Source of the DNA: Saururus chinensis
Lineage: Eukaryota > Streptophyta > Magnoliopsida > Piperales > Saururaceae
Reading direction: 5' to 3'
NCBI GenBank assembly: GCA_035235625.1
Contig: CP141143.1
Coordinates: 44,749,178-44,813,177, forward strand
Length of the DNA: 64,000 bases
The notes below the pieces were generated by a model. The model saw nothing but the letters and a program-made list of their open reading frames with translations. It was not told the DNA's origin and searched no databases. The stretch's first letter is position 1, and the number at the start of each line of letters is the position of its first letter. The translations under genes and the position numbers were made by a program. This document shows, piece by piece, positions 25,370 through 36,942 of this stretch.

Positions 25370-27064
25370 AAAACCTAGCTGATTTCTCATTTGAGAAATG
25401 GCTATTCTAGGAGGCAAGGTGGTGTCCTAACCCCATTGCCTAAAGAGGAAAATCCGATTTAGGTGAGTTTTTAGCCCTAATCATATCTAATCTTCCACGT
25501 TTACTCTTAATCTCTCTTATCTTCACTTTCCCGCATATGGATTCTTGATTTCTTCCATTAAAAATAATATTTTTAATCTCAATTTCGAACAATAAATGGG
25601 TGATTTTTGTTTTTAATCAAAGAAAACAATAGATCTACTTATTTTTAAGGTTATTTAAGCTTAATAGTCGACTTTAATTAAGTATTAACTAAAACCCTAA
25701 TTTTGGGTAGGGTTTCTTGAGGAGTAAAGCTTCATTATCGATCCAAGGACTTGTTAATGGTAAGGGATTTTCATCCCGTGTTGTTTTATGCTTTGGATTG
25801 CATGTTTAAATGTTCAAGTGGGTTCTTGCTTATTTATGTGGTTTAATGGTGGATTATTAAAAAATATCATATATGTTGATTTTCTTGTGATTAAGGTTAA
25901 TAATGGTTAGATCTACCATGTTATAAGTTTGTATTCTAATATCATAAAGTTTTAGGGTAATTTTCGTGAGGTTAAAGATGAACCAGAAATGGACATAAAG
26001 TGGACTGTTAAGGGTGTTTAAACAGCCCAGTTGACCGTTTGAACAGCATGTCCAGCCGATCAAACAGCCTGGCATTCGAAAGGCCCAACAGGGCGTTCGA
26101 ACGGCTAAATAACAGTTTTTGCCATTTTTGTGTATTTTTGCCATTTGTTTTCTCTTTCCATAAATCTAATATTTTATGATTAAAATGAGTGATTATTGCC
26201 TATAAATGTTGTTATGATTGCATGAAGACCATCTTAGAATTTATGATTTAGCTCAAGCATGTTTTATGCAATATTTGTTTAATTTTAGCATGATATTCTA
26301 CTTGTCTTAGATTCATGTTTGATGACTACTTTATGATTTCTTGATGATTATAGTAGGTTTCACCATGACGATGTATACATATATGTTTGCACATGTTATA
26401 TAAATTTTAAGTGAATCAAGTCTTCCATGTTCTAGCATAAGTATGGTGATGTTTATCCTTGTCTAAGTCTAGCATGATGTTATACTTATCTTGGTATTTT
26501 GATACTTTCATCACACTTGCTTCATGATTCCAGTGTGGTAGGATTATGATAAAATTATAGATGCATGTATACCACATTGATTATGGCTTAATCATGTTTC
26601 ACATGTCTTAGCTTAGACTTGAACATTACCACTGATGTACACATTTGTGTAGATATTTGTGATGTTATTTGACACCAATGGACCATGTTTGATGCACATG
26701 TGTATTGATTTGAGCATATCTCTTGTATTTGGACTCATGTAGCATAACTCACATATGTACCATGTTGCATGCATCATGAAAATGATTTTTAAATTAGATT
26801 AATCATGATTAGTCGTGTTTGATCGATTGGATGCAATTGGATGCCATTGGTTGTTGAATTAATCGATTGAAGGCTTATTGATTTAGTGTTATGTCTAAAA
26901 CGATGGGGTTTTACGTCCAATGGATGAGTTTAAGGCACTTTGAGGATCGGTTTCCTCCGTGGTTGAGAAGAGCGGAATGCTATAAGTGTGTAATTTGATA
27001 AGTTATCTGGAGCCTGAGAATCCAGGATAGTAGATCCATGTGCACCGGCGTACCATGTACAATG

Positions 27065-27180
27065 CTCGGGACTTCGGTCTTGATGAGCAGTTTGCTCGGG
27101 ACTTCAGTCTTGATCAGCAGTTGTGCTCGGGGCTCTGGCCTTCATGAGCAGTTGTGCTCAGGGTTTTTAACCCTAATGAG
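27065..27180. repeat. Tandem units of about 37 bp in LTR C2
   Basis: Four imperfect units of the form GCTCGGGACTTCGGTCTTGA followed by a GAGCAGTT phrase. Confidence 0.8.
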
Positions 27181-27474
27181 CATGTTCATTTCTCTCTATT
27201 TGTGAGACTTTCACCATTTATTGTTGCATGTGTATGAAATATTATGCTCATTGACACAGGTGGTGTAGGGGTAATGGAACTTATGTTACATATGGGATTA
27301 TGGTATGAATTGCATGGTTATGCAGGATAGCGTGTATGGTTGATACACTTAATGTTATGGTTGAATGTTTTCATTTAGAAATAGATATCATGATATGTTA
27401 CTATTGAGAAATGTTTCATGTAGGATGTGATTATGATAATGAATTTCACATGTTTACATGTGTTATGAGCTATA

Positions 27475-27715
27475 CTTAAACCCATGCTGCGCAGGAGGCA
27501 TAAGTATGTGATGATGAGATAATACGGGTTATAGTATGACATGCAGGTAGCATCACTGTGTGATGATGAGATATGATATATAAAGCATGATATGCAGGTG
27601 GCATGAATATGTGCTGAGTAAATATATTACACATAGCATGATATGAAAGTGGCAAGAATATGTGTTGATGAGATATGTCATAGATAGCATGACATGCATG
27701 TGACATAAGTATATG
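27475..27715. repeat. Tandem units of about 60 bp in LTR C2
   Basis: About four imperfect units carrying ATAGCATGATATGCAGGTGG and a following GATGAGATATG phrase. Confidence 0.7.
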
Positions 27716-28369
27716 CTTATGTATTATAAATTATGACATGAATGCACAAGTTTATGTGGTTATCCCATGATGAATTGGGCATTGTGGTCTATTATGCGAT
27801 GAGTATTATATGATTATGACTGTGTTGTCATTTTGGATTTACTTTCCGTACTAAAACCCTTGCTGAGCTTATTGCTCACCCCTCTTTGTTTGTATTTTTT
27901 TGGGGGGCTGCATGTCATGCCATGCAGGTTTTTCTAATGGGCTTTATGTGGAGCATATGGTTACCGATGATCCTTAGGAGGGGTTGCATGGAAATTATGG
28001 GTTTTATGATAGCATGTTATGTTGGCTTACACTCTTAATAGCCATTGTGGCATTAGACTTATACTTTAGCCATGTGTAGGCTGTTTATAACTAAGTATGT
28101 GGGTATGTGTGTGGACTAATGTCTAATTAGTAGTCTTTTATTACTCATTTTGCTTTTGTACAAAGTATACGTATGCAAATTTGTAGTGTTCTGCCCAAGG
28201 ATGGGTTAAGTCTTCTACAATCCAACAATACTTCATCGCATTGCGTGCTGCTTCCTCCATGGACTAGGTTCGGCTTGGGGGATAGCGTGTGTCGGGTTAT
28301 GACACATCGCACCACATCCCACCCTTTTAGACCAGGTTCGGGTCAATGGGGGTGTGGCGGGGCGTGACA

Positions 28370-28866
28370 GTGCCAAAGAAGTTTGGCAATAGTAGTCAAG
28401 AATGATTCTAATGAGTTAGTCCCGACCCATGTTCAAACAGGTTAGTGTGTTTGTATTGAATACATGAAGTGGAATGTTATGACAAGGAATGATCACTTTC
28501 CTCTTCCCTTTCATATATCAGATGTTAGAGAGGTTAGCTAGTCATGCTTACTATTGCTTTCATTATGGGTATTTGGTTCTTGGGCATGTCATATCACATA
28601 AGGGCATTCAGGTAGATAAAGTTAAAATTGATTTAGTTTCTTATCTTCCACCTGCACTAACTATAAAAGAAATTAGATCATTTTTAGGTCTATTTGCTTT
28701 TATAAGAGATTCATCAAAAACTTTAGTAAAATTTCTAGTCCTTTGTGCAATTTACTTGCCAAGGATTCTTTATTTGTCTTTAATGATGAGTGTCTTCATG
28801 CTTTTCAAATGTTGAAAACTAAATTGACCTCTACACCTATTATTTGACCACTTGATTAGAGTACGT
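28370..28866 (+). pseudogene. Element D: rest of reverse transcriptase, catalytic part deleted
   Basis: Resumes with PKK, then decayed phrases for the RT fingers (NDHFPLPF). It then jumps from HAYYCFHYGY straight to LVLGHVISHKGIQVDK (28530-28620). In intact relatives these two blocks are separated by the palm domain with its catalytic aspartate pair; that segment is absent. The thumb follows (ALTIKEIRSFLGL). The deletion leaves the frame open across the junction, but the enzyme could not polymerise. Confidence 0.85.
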
Positions 28867-29300
28867 CCTTTGAGATTATGTGTGATGCCTCTAATTATGC
28901 AATTGGTGCTATTTTTGGGCAGCGCATTGATAAACATCCCCACGTGATCTATTATGCTAGTAAAACTCTAAATGATGCTCAACTCAACTACTCCACCAAT
29001 GGAAAAGGGTTGTCAGCTATTGCTTTTGCACTAGATAAGTTTAGGTCCTATTTAATAAGGTCATTGTCTATTCAGATCATGATACATTGAAGTACCTTCT
29101 GTCTAAAAAAGATGCTAATCCTCATCTTATTTGATGGATATTATTGCTACAAAAATTTGATCTTGAAATTCGAGACAAGAAGGGTTCTTAAAATGTTGTA
29201 GCAGACCACTTATCTAGATTGATAGTTGATTTTACTGATGATTTTGTACCTATTACCAAGTCTTTTTCTGATGAGCTTTTACTTCATATCTGTCAGTGAT
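28867..29300 (+). pseudogene. Element D: RNase H
   Basis: Well-preserved start: FEIMCDASNYAIGAIFGQRI (about 28869-28930), then HVIYYASKTLNDAQLNYST and ALDKFRSYLI. The catalytic aspartate of CDAS is present. A frameshift near 29060 and later stops (KKGS followed by a stop near 29190) end it before integrase. The residues KYLLSKKDANPHLI and VVADHLSRL can be read in other frames. Confidence 0.85.
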
Positions 29301-30490
29301 CTTGGTATGTTGATATAGTGAATTATCTTATTACTGAGGTTTAGTATTTCTTTTGGGACGAACCTTACTTGTTCAAATATTGTCCCGGTTAGATAATTAG
29401 GAGGTGTGTTCCTGAAAATGATAAAAAAAGTGTCTCCTTTTATCATGATCATGCTGGTGGTGGCCACTTTAGTTATAGAAAGATTGCTATAAAGATTTTG
29501 CAGTGTCAATTTTATTGGCCCACCATTTGTAGAGATTCTCACACTTATTGCTAGCCTGTGGAACACGCCAAAAGTTAAGGAGTACGTCACGCAAAAATAT
29601 AATGCCACTAAACCCAATTTTGATAGTTGAGATAATTGATATTTGGGGCATAGATTTTATGGGTCCTTTTCCTAATTATTTTTGTAATTTGTACATCATT
29701 ATTGGGGTAGATTATGTGTCGAAGTGGGGAGTGGCTATTGCCTACAAAACCAATGATCACAAGGTTGTGGTCCAGTTTTTAGAGAATATTTTTGCACGCT
29801 TCGGTACTCCACGTGCCATCATTAATGATGGGGAAGCATTTCTGTGAGAGGAGTTTTGAGCAGATAATAAAGAAATATGGTATAAACCATAAAATTGCTA
29901 CACCTTACCACCCCTAGACTAGTGGCCAAGTTGAGATTTCTAAGAGGGATATTAAAAATATTTTGGAGAAAATGATAAACGCTAATAGAAAAGATTAGTC
30001 TTTATGACTTATTGATGCATTGTGGCCATACCGTACTGCATTTAGAACTACCATTGGAATGTCTCCATATCGAATTATTTTTGGAAGGGCTTGTCTTCTT
30101 CCTGTTGAGTTAGAACATAGAGCATATTGGGCTATCGAGCAATTGAATTTTGACCTTAACAAGGTGTTTATAGGAAGTTATTTATTAATGAGTTGGAGGA
30201 AATTCAAAATGATGCTTATGATTATGATAAAACTTATAAGGACCGAATGAAAAAGTTTCATGATCTAAACATTTTGTAAAAATCTTTGACACCTAGTGAG
30301 AAGGTCCTTCTTTAGAATTCTCATTTGCATTTATTTCCATGAAAATTGATATCTCGATCAATAGGTCCTTTCATAGTTCGTGCTGTTTATTCTCATCAAG
30401 TTGTTGAGATTGAGAATCCTAGGATTGGGGATGTGTTTAAAGTTAGGTCACTGTCTCAAACCATTGGTAGAGTTGTGGTGTCTAGAAGTT
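29301..30490 (+). pseudogene. Element D: integrase
   Basis: The zinc-binding region is recognisable from HDHAGGGHFS (29440-29475) and FYWPTICRDSHTYC. In the core, IDIWGIDFMGPFPNYF (29630-29690) holds the first catalytic aspartate. FGTPRAIINDGEAF (29800-29845) holds the second, and GQVEISKR near 29930 the glutamate. The C-terminal part [20 protein letters not shown] follows at 30020-30090, then decayed GPFIV-like sequence to about 30380. Stops at 29846, 29914 and elsewhere separate the blocks. There is no chromodomain, as usual for Athila/Tat elements. Confidence 0.85.
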
Positions 30491-32240
30491 GATCAATTAC
30501 TTCTGGAAGATCTTGTTTATCAGGATTGAGCTTCAGTTGTGTCTGGCTGAAGAACTTAGTGCTCTTGGGAGGCAACCAAACTTTAGGTTTTTCTTGAGGT
30601 ATTTTTGTTTGATTTAGTAGTTAGTGTTTTAATTTCTTTAGTTCATTTTCAGTTTATTATCTTTGTCAATTATTCTAATCATTATTTGGGTGTGCTTATA
30701 TGATTCATTACTTATTTACTCTTATGTGATTATATTTATGCTTTATTGACGATCTCTCTTTTGATAGCTATGTACTTGAGCATCTTAACAGAGGTACTAT
30801 CTCTTTTCTTTTTTATCTTTTCTTATCTTAAGCATTGTATTTATTTTCTTTTATACATTGAGGGCAATGTTTATTTTAGGTTTGGGGGTGTACTAAGGGA
30901 TTTTTAATTTTTGTTTATAGACTATGTGTCTTAGTTTTAGTGAAAAAATGAGAAAATTGAAAACAAATTTAAATAGATATTTTTTTAGGTTTTTTCTTAT
31001 TTACATTGAGGCTTCTTTTTGACATGTGATTATATTTAATGATACCAGACTATTTAGAACAAGTTTATATGACTTGATAGATTTAATGATTTTGAGTTCT
31101 GATTACATCATATTAGTTTTTTGTGCTCCTATTTTAAAAAATTAGAAAGACATTTGTCTAAGTGAGAATTTGAGCCCTTGATTATGGTCTTACACCTTGA
31201 TGGATATCACTGAATCTACATAATTGTTTTATAAGAGTAAAACTTTGGTATGATCTACTAGTACTTAGGTTATCATAATAGAGTTTTGTGCTTGACTAGT
31301 CTTAGTTTTTAGATCATTCTAGGACTTATTGTCATCACAATTAAAGTTGATTGTCTAATGTGCTCAAGAAAAATTGAATGAAAAAATTGTAAAGAGCTAA
31401 AAAATTAAGGTCTCTCTATTGAGTAGGCTAGGCCTCGGCGTGTCTTACTAAGCATAGAGTGTTCAAGTCCAAAGGTAGAGTTAACTAATTTATGACATGC
31501 ATAGTATTATAGCTTATTTGGTTCAAGTTATTATGCCCGAGGGGTGCTTAAACACCTAGTGCCTAATACTTGTTACATGGATCTTATAGAAAGCCTAAGA
31601 AGGCTAAGCCTTATACATGTCATGTGAGATGATTATAGAAGTTTAGTAGCGCATTATGCAGTTATATCTTGAATGGGTTGTTAGGTGAACTAGGTTGTTT
31701 TACTTTTAAGGGTAGGTTTTGCATGATTCTCTATTATGATCTCTTGAGGATGAATGGATGCCAATGCCTATTATTTTAGTGCTAAATTTAAATTGTTGAG
31801 TAGACATGAGACACACTGAGTTGTTCGATTCTGACATTGTTTGTTTTAAAACTACTATGTATGTATGAGCACTAACAACTAATATAAAGTTGTCAAGATG
31901 AATTATTGTTTGAGAAGACAAAGTTGTATTATGCATTACACTCATGATTGATTTTATTAAATGAAGTCACATGTGTTAGGAGGAGTTGATTTATCAATTT
32001 TCTTTGGTTTTAATTTTATTTTCTTTCATTTTTTCAGGTTTAAATTTTGTGGGTAGATTCACTGCAAACCCGCATGAGACTATAACTCATCCACTAGTGT
32101 AAGCTAGGGATTTAAAGGCTTAATGCATATGCTAAATGCAATTCTGATTTCCCATGGAAGTGGAATAGTTAGTTTTGTTTTCAATTATATTTATTTTTTT
32201 GCTTTGCTCGAGGTCTAGCAAAATATAAGTTTGGGATATT
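30491..32240 (+). other. Element D: 3' non-coding block
   Basis: Starts with the post-pol phrase TGGCTGAAGAACTTAGTGC and TTGGGAGGCAACC and runs to a polypurine-like AAGTTTGGGATAT at the LTR edge. Long stretches match the block 47400-49119 of the other element, for example the CCACTAGTGTAAGCTAGG region near 32090. No open frame of note; the stretch is AT-rich. Confidence 0.75.
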
Positions 32241-34131
32241 TGATACACATGGTTTTTATACATTTTATACACCTTTTTTAAACTTATTTTCTAGTGTAGG
32301 ATTAGGCTAATTTAGGGTTTATTAAATTAAGACACATATTAGTAATTTGGTTTAATTATAAATTCATTAAGCATTATTAGGAGTTTAGGTGTGTATTTGA
32401 ATTAAGTAGGAATTTTATTTAATTTTTTCTTGACTCAATTATGGTCGTATTGTGCTTTGTAGGTGGATGTCACACGAACAACTTTCTTGATGTTCGTTAC
32501 ATAGAAAATATTTGAACACGGTTCAAAATTTTAGACGGATCAAACAATGAATGGTATTGAGCAGAAGAAAATTCTATAGACTGAAAATTAACAAAGGGGA
32601 TAATTCTTAATTGAGGTCCTATTCAAAAAGGCAAGCAACTAAAAGAAGAAGTGCAACCACTTAAAAATAAATGCAAGGTTCAAAATAAAGAAGGCAGCCA
32701 CGTTCATAATTAGAGACATTCAAGAGAATCCGTCCAGCATATTTTTAAACAAGACTTCAGAAAGTATGCAGCAGAGAACAGTTCACAATAGTTTACTTTG
32801 AACAAAACATAGCCAATTTGCACAAAAAATGACATCAAGAGTTCAAAGAAGAAAAGGAAGGAATAGCTAATGGAAAGAGAAGCCAATTCAGTCAAAGAAA
32901 TAAGCAAGGAATGTCCAAAAATAACCAATTCGTATGAGCAAATACATTGCAGAAAAATAGAGTGACAAATTGCAAAGAAAAGAAATGGAAAGAATGATGC
33001 TTAAACAAGAAAATAATTGATAAGCAAGGATGAAGGATGAAAAGGGAAAGATTAAACACAGAAAGAAGTTTAATAATGGTCAGAATTAATGGCTTAAAGA
33101 AGGAAAGAGAGGATGTCCAAAAAGTAGAAAAATAGAGCAGGATTTTAGATTTGAGGGAGGGAGAAAGAGGACGAACCAGAGAGAAACTAGTCATTCCAAT
33201 CTCCAAAATTGAGTAGCAAAAACTTTGTAAGTGAAAGAATGGAAGCCCCAAGCCATAGCAATGAAATCAAGATAGGGAAAAATTGTAGTATGTGGGTATT
33301 ATAGCAGTACTGTAGCAGAGGCGGGAGGTTGAAGACGATGCACTATTAATCGGTACTATTCATGGTTACTGTAGCACTTCAAAATTTTTCAATTTTCCTA
33401 AGTTTTCGTCCAAATTTGTAAGTTTCTTTCCACATAATTTAATGGAGATTATGGTTTTACTTCTTAGGTTAATGAGTAGCTAATTTTTTTCATCTAAGGA
33501 AAGGATGAAGCCTTATTAATTTGCATGGATTAATGATAATGAGAGTTGATTAAATCTCTTTTAGTACATGTGCTTCAATGTTTGATTGTTCTACCTCTTT
33601 TCAATTGATAAATTCAATCTTGGATATAAGATTAATCATGTTCTCATTATGATTAGATGTGGTTTTTATTAGTTTGTTGCTTGGTTTTTTAACTCTTGAA
33701 TTAGGGTTGGGTATTAATTGCGATTTGCATATTGTAGATAAAATTATGGACTTAATTTTAATCTAACTATGGAAAGGAGAACATAATGATTTCTCTTGAA
33801 AGTATGCTTGATGATGTTATTTTCCATAATTTGAATGTGTTATGAGATAGTTCGGAAATTCAGTTAATAATCATGGACATGATTCTTTACAAATTAATTT
33901 ATACAGATTCCCATTCTTTAGTAATTTGGTTAATTGGATATTTAAATCCTTTGATATTGCATTCTTAGTTTAAATTGAATCTCAAAGTTTTGATTCTTGT
34001 TAGTTTTTAGATTTAATTTTGAATTCTATTACTAGGTTTTTATAATTTCACTTCTTTTATTTACTTTGCCTCTCATTATTACTTATTTTAGGGTTTTTAA
34101 AGTAGGCGATTAATTGATAATTTGTTAAGAG
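32241..34131 (+). repeat. Element D: 3' LTR, right end lost
   Basis: Begins TGATACACATGG directly after the polypurine-like tract. It includes the phrases TACTGTAGCAG and TTACTGTAGCAC (33300-33380), which I recall from plant Athila/Tat LTRs. It does not match the LTR fragment at 19624. The relative at 538-1943 ends in CTTGTACACTTGCAAAGGG before its CA; that end is missing here, so the LTR is cut where the minisatellite begins. The open frames on its minus strand (32710-33251) carry no recognisable domain. Confidence 0.65.
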
Positions 34132-35224
34132 AGACCTAGTGTGAGAGCCGGAACGCAAGAGTGAGCGTGCTCTCTCACTATCTCTCTCGTAAGCATGCAC
34201 ACGAGAGAGAAAGAGAGATGTTAGAGAGACTTAGAGTGAGCACAGGAATGCGAGAGAGAGTGGGCTCTCTCACTACCTCTCTCGCAAGCATGCGCACGAG
34301 AGAGAGAGAGAGGTTAGGGAGACATAGAGTGAGAGCAGGAAAGCAAGAGAGAGCGTGCTCTCTCACTATCTCGCAAGCATCCGCACGAGAGAGAGAGAGA
34401 GAGACAGGTTAGAGAGACTTAAAGTGAGAGCACGAACGCGAGAGAGTGCGTGCTCTCTCACTAACTCTCTCGCAAGCATGCACACGAGAGAGAAAGAGAG
34501 GTTAGAGAGACTTAGAGTGAGGGAACGAACGCGAGAGAGAGCGTGCTCTCTCACTACCTCTCTTGCAAGCTTGCGCACGAGAGAGAGACAGAGTGGTTAG
34601 AGAGACTTAGAGTGAGAGCACGAACGAAAGAGAGACCGTGCTCTCTCACTAACTGTCTCACAAGCATCTGCACGAGAGAGAGAGACAGGTTAGAGAGACT
34701 TAGAGTGAGAGCACGAACGCGAGAGAGAGCATGCTCTCTCACTACCTCTCTCGCAAGCATGCGCAGGAGAGAGAGAGAGATGTTAGAGACACTTAGAGTG
34801 AGCGCACGAATGCGAGAAAGAGCGGGCTCTCTCACTACCTCTTTCGCAAGCACGCGCACGAGAGAGAGAGAGAGAGAGACGTAGAGTGAGAGCACAAACG
34901 CGAGAGAGAGCGTGCTCTCTGACTACCTCTCTCGCAAGCATGCGCACGAGAGAGAGTGAGAGAGAGGTTAGAAAGACTTAGAGTGAGAGCACGAACTCGA
35001 GAGAGAGCGTGCTCTCTCACTAACTCTCTCACAATCATTTGCACGAGAGAGAGAGAGAGGTTAGAGAGACTTAGAGTGAGAGCATGAACTCGAGGGGGAG
35101 CGTGCTCTCTCACTAACTCTCTCGGAAGTATGTGCACGAGAGAGAGCGTGCTCTCTCACTAACTCTCTCGGAAGTATGCGCATGAGAGAGAGAGAGGTTA
35201 GTTAGAGAGACTTAGAGTGAGAGT
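34132..35224. repeat. GA/CT-rich minisatellite, about 12 units of about 93 bp
   Basis: Each unit has a TTAGAGAGACTTAGAGTGAG block, a GCACGAACGCGAGAGAGAGC block, its near complement GTGCTCTCTCACTACCTCTC, and GCAAGCATGCGCACGAGAG. The second and third blocks can pair, so each unit could form a hairpin. Units differ by substitutions and small length changes in the GA tract. The units are close to a multiple of three long and poor in stop codons, so both strands show open frames of up to 113 codons rich in Arg, Glu, Leu and Ser. I regard these as by-products. Confidence 0.95.
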
Positions 35225-35234
35225 TAACTCTTAT

Positions 35235-35500
35235 TTGTACCCTGATTCATGCTGAGTTTAATCACACATATGTACCCTTATTTATGCATGATCCATGCTG
35301 AGTTTAATCACACATATGTACCCTGATTTATGTTTGAACCATGTTGAGTTTAACCTTCTAGCTTTACCCTATTCCATATTTGAACCATGCTGAGTTTAAC
35401 CATCTAGGTTTGCCTTATTCCATGTTTGAACCATGCTGAGTTTAACTATCTAGGTTTTCCTTAATTTATGCTTGTTTCATGCTGAAATTAGTATTTTTAT
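35235..35500. repeat. Tandem units of about 60 bp in F
   Basis: About five units of the form ATGTTTGAACCATGCTGAG followed by TTTAACCATCTAGG, with variation in the last units. Confidence 0.8.
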
Positions 35501-36344
35501 CTTAGCCATGTTTAAGGTTATGTCATGCTGAATGGATTTGGTTAGGTCAGCCTTGCTTGAGTGATGATCATGTGGAATGATGTAGGTTGTGATAGCCTTA
35601 CTTCATTGTCATATCAAGTTGTTTGTTGCTAGTTATTTCAACCTTATTTGATGTGATAGGTTGCTGAATTGATTAGGGCACTTCGCCCTATTGTTGATAT
35701 GATGGGTTCATTTCAGCATATGTCTATTTAATTGTTTTGATGCATCCGATACTCTTGTCTCAGCCTTAGTGTTGTATGCCATCATGCTGATTTTGTCAGT
35801 TGAGTTCATCCATGATATGCTGTGATTAGTTTCAATCCTTTTGCCTTATGTGGCTGTATCATATCAAATGCTGAGTCAGAGTTATGTAAGTTCACAGTAA
35901 TAACCATGGCGGTAATTTTTAGACCCGTGTGGTCTCCTCTCCTTTGGGACATTGGTCCCCTGCTCTTTGAGCAAATGCGCAAACTAGGTTTTTGAGCATC
36001 ATTGAAGGCTCAACTACCTCCGGCTAGTGTGCCCATGAACTCAGCTGGTACCTACATTTCTAGGCCCATGGCTGATCCAAGTGGATCTCTAGAGATGTTA
36101 GGAATTCCCTACTAATACGCAATACTCCTTTGAATAGGAGGCAGTATTTTCAAGTAACAATTAGTGCATTGTTTCCTAAATGGTGTCCATTGTTTTGTGT
36201 ATTATGTTGGTCTTCATTGGTTAAAGATCAGCCCATATTTCTAAGTTATGTTATATTCAGTGCTCTGTACATTACTTTACATGTGTCACTGTTTATTGAT
36301 GTTCTACATGTCTATTGCCTATGGATTACAGCCATTGATATATG

Positions 36345-36352
36345 TATATATA
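36345..36352 (+). promoter_or_regulatory. TATA box of LTR-like block F
   Basis: TATATATA followed by AGCATC, 360 bp before the inferred LTR end. Confidence 0.45.
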
Positions 36353-36711
36353 AGCATCATCTTAGCCTCTTGAGTGTGAGTATTTACCGAAATACTCATC
36401 TTTTGATGTAGGAGCAGCACTAGACACATATTAGCATGTTTTCTTAGCAGGAGTTGCTTAGAGATTGAAGGATAGATTTTCTGCAGTTAGAAGGACTTTA
36501 GTTTATATTATTATTATGTTGCCATAAGATTTTAGATCATGTTATTTTATTGTGTTAAAGTACTTGCACTTGGTAGAACCCTGATCCTGGAATAATAATA
36601 TGTTGCTTTATTAGGTAAATAATTGATGTGATGAGATGTTTATGTATGCAAAGTAGCACCCTGAGTTTGCATTGCCTCATGTCTATGGGAATGAAAACCC
36701 TGGGTGTTACA

Positions 36712-36942
36712 ATTGGTAGTACTAGATTGGTATGCCATCTGCTAGTACATGACCTATGAAATAATATGCGTAGAACATCTAATAACACTACTTAGGTGGG
36801 GTAGAACTAGATTGGTTTAATTAACCGTCTTTTCTTGTTTTCTCTAGAGCAGGAATGGCACCCATTCCGAGGAAACAAAGAGGAAATCTAGTTGCTGCTG
36901 CCTCTTGCATTGGACAATAGCTTGATATGAGAACTTTATTTC
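36712..36942 (+). pseudogene. Leader and first codons of gag of element F
   Basis: Directly after the LTR end comes ATTGGTAGTACTAGATTGGT, a disturbed form of the initiator tRNA-Met primer site (TTGGTATCAGAGC in intact relatives), with ATTGGTA present twice. At 36855 an ATG opens a basic peptide MAPIPRKQRGN, typical of the start of a Ty3/gypsy gag, but a TAG follows within 25 codons and block G interrupts soon after. Too little remains to name the lineage. Confidence 0.45.

Larger units (their letters stand above)
24939..28369 (+). repeat. Chromovirus LTR C2, complete, about 3.4 kb
   Basis: Begins TGTAAGATCTCTAAC and ends GGCGGGGCGTGACA. Markers in order: TATA box 25361-25369, donor-like AG/GTGAGT at 25463, the palindrome CGTTCGAACG at 26094-26103, a TGCATGCA box at 26766-26773, tandem arrays at 27065-27180 and 27475-27715, and a U-rich tract ending in CATGCAG at 27927. 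The right flank GTGCC (28370-28374) matches ATGCC left of C1 at four of five positions, so one duplication brackets both LTRs. Confidence 0.85.
35225..36711 (+). repeat. LTR-like block F (5' LTR, left end lost)
   Basis: Ends in GGGTGTTACA at 36711, with a TATA-like TATATATA at 36345-36352 some 360 bp before the end, as in many Ty3/gypsy LTRs. The left part 35235-35500 is a tandem array of about 60-bp units containing CATGCTGAGTTTAA. No LTR start is visible; the minisatellite lies where it should be. Confidence 0.55.

Noticed and set aside
32710-33251. Minus-strand open frames with many Phe/Leu/Ser residues
   Set aside because: They lie in the U3-like part of the D 3' LTR and look like the antisense of A-rich text; no domain is recognisable.
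34161-35137. Open frames of 60-113 codons on both strands in the minisatellite, encoding Arg/Glu/Leu/Ser-rich repeats
   Set aside because: They arise from a stop-poor tandem unit close to a multiple of three long; both strands are equally open and there is no start context or conserved domain.
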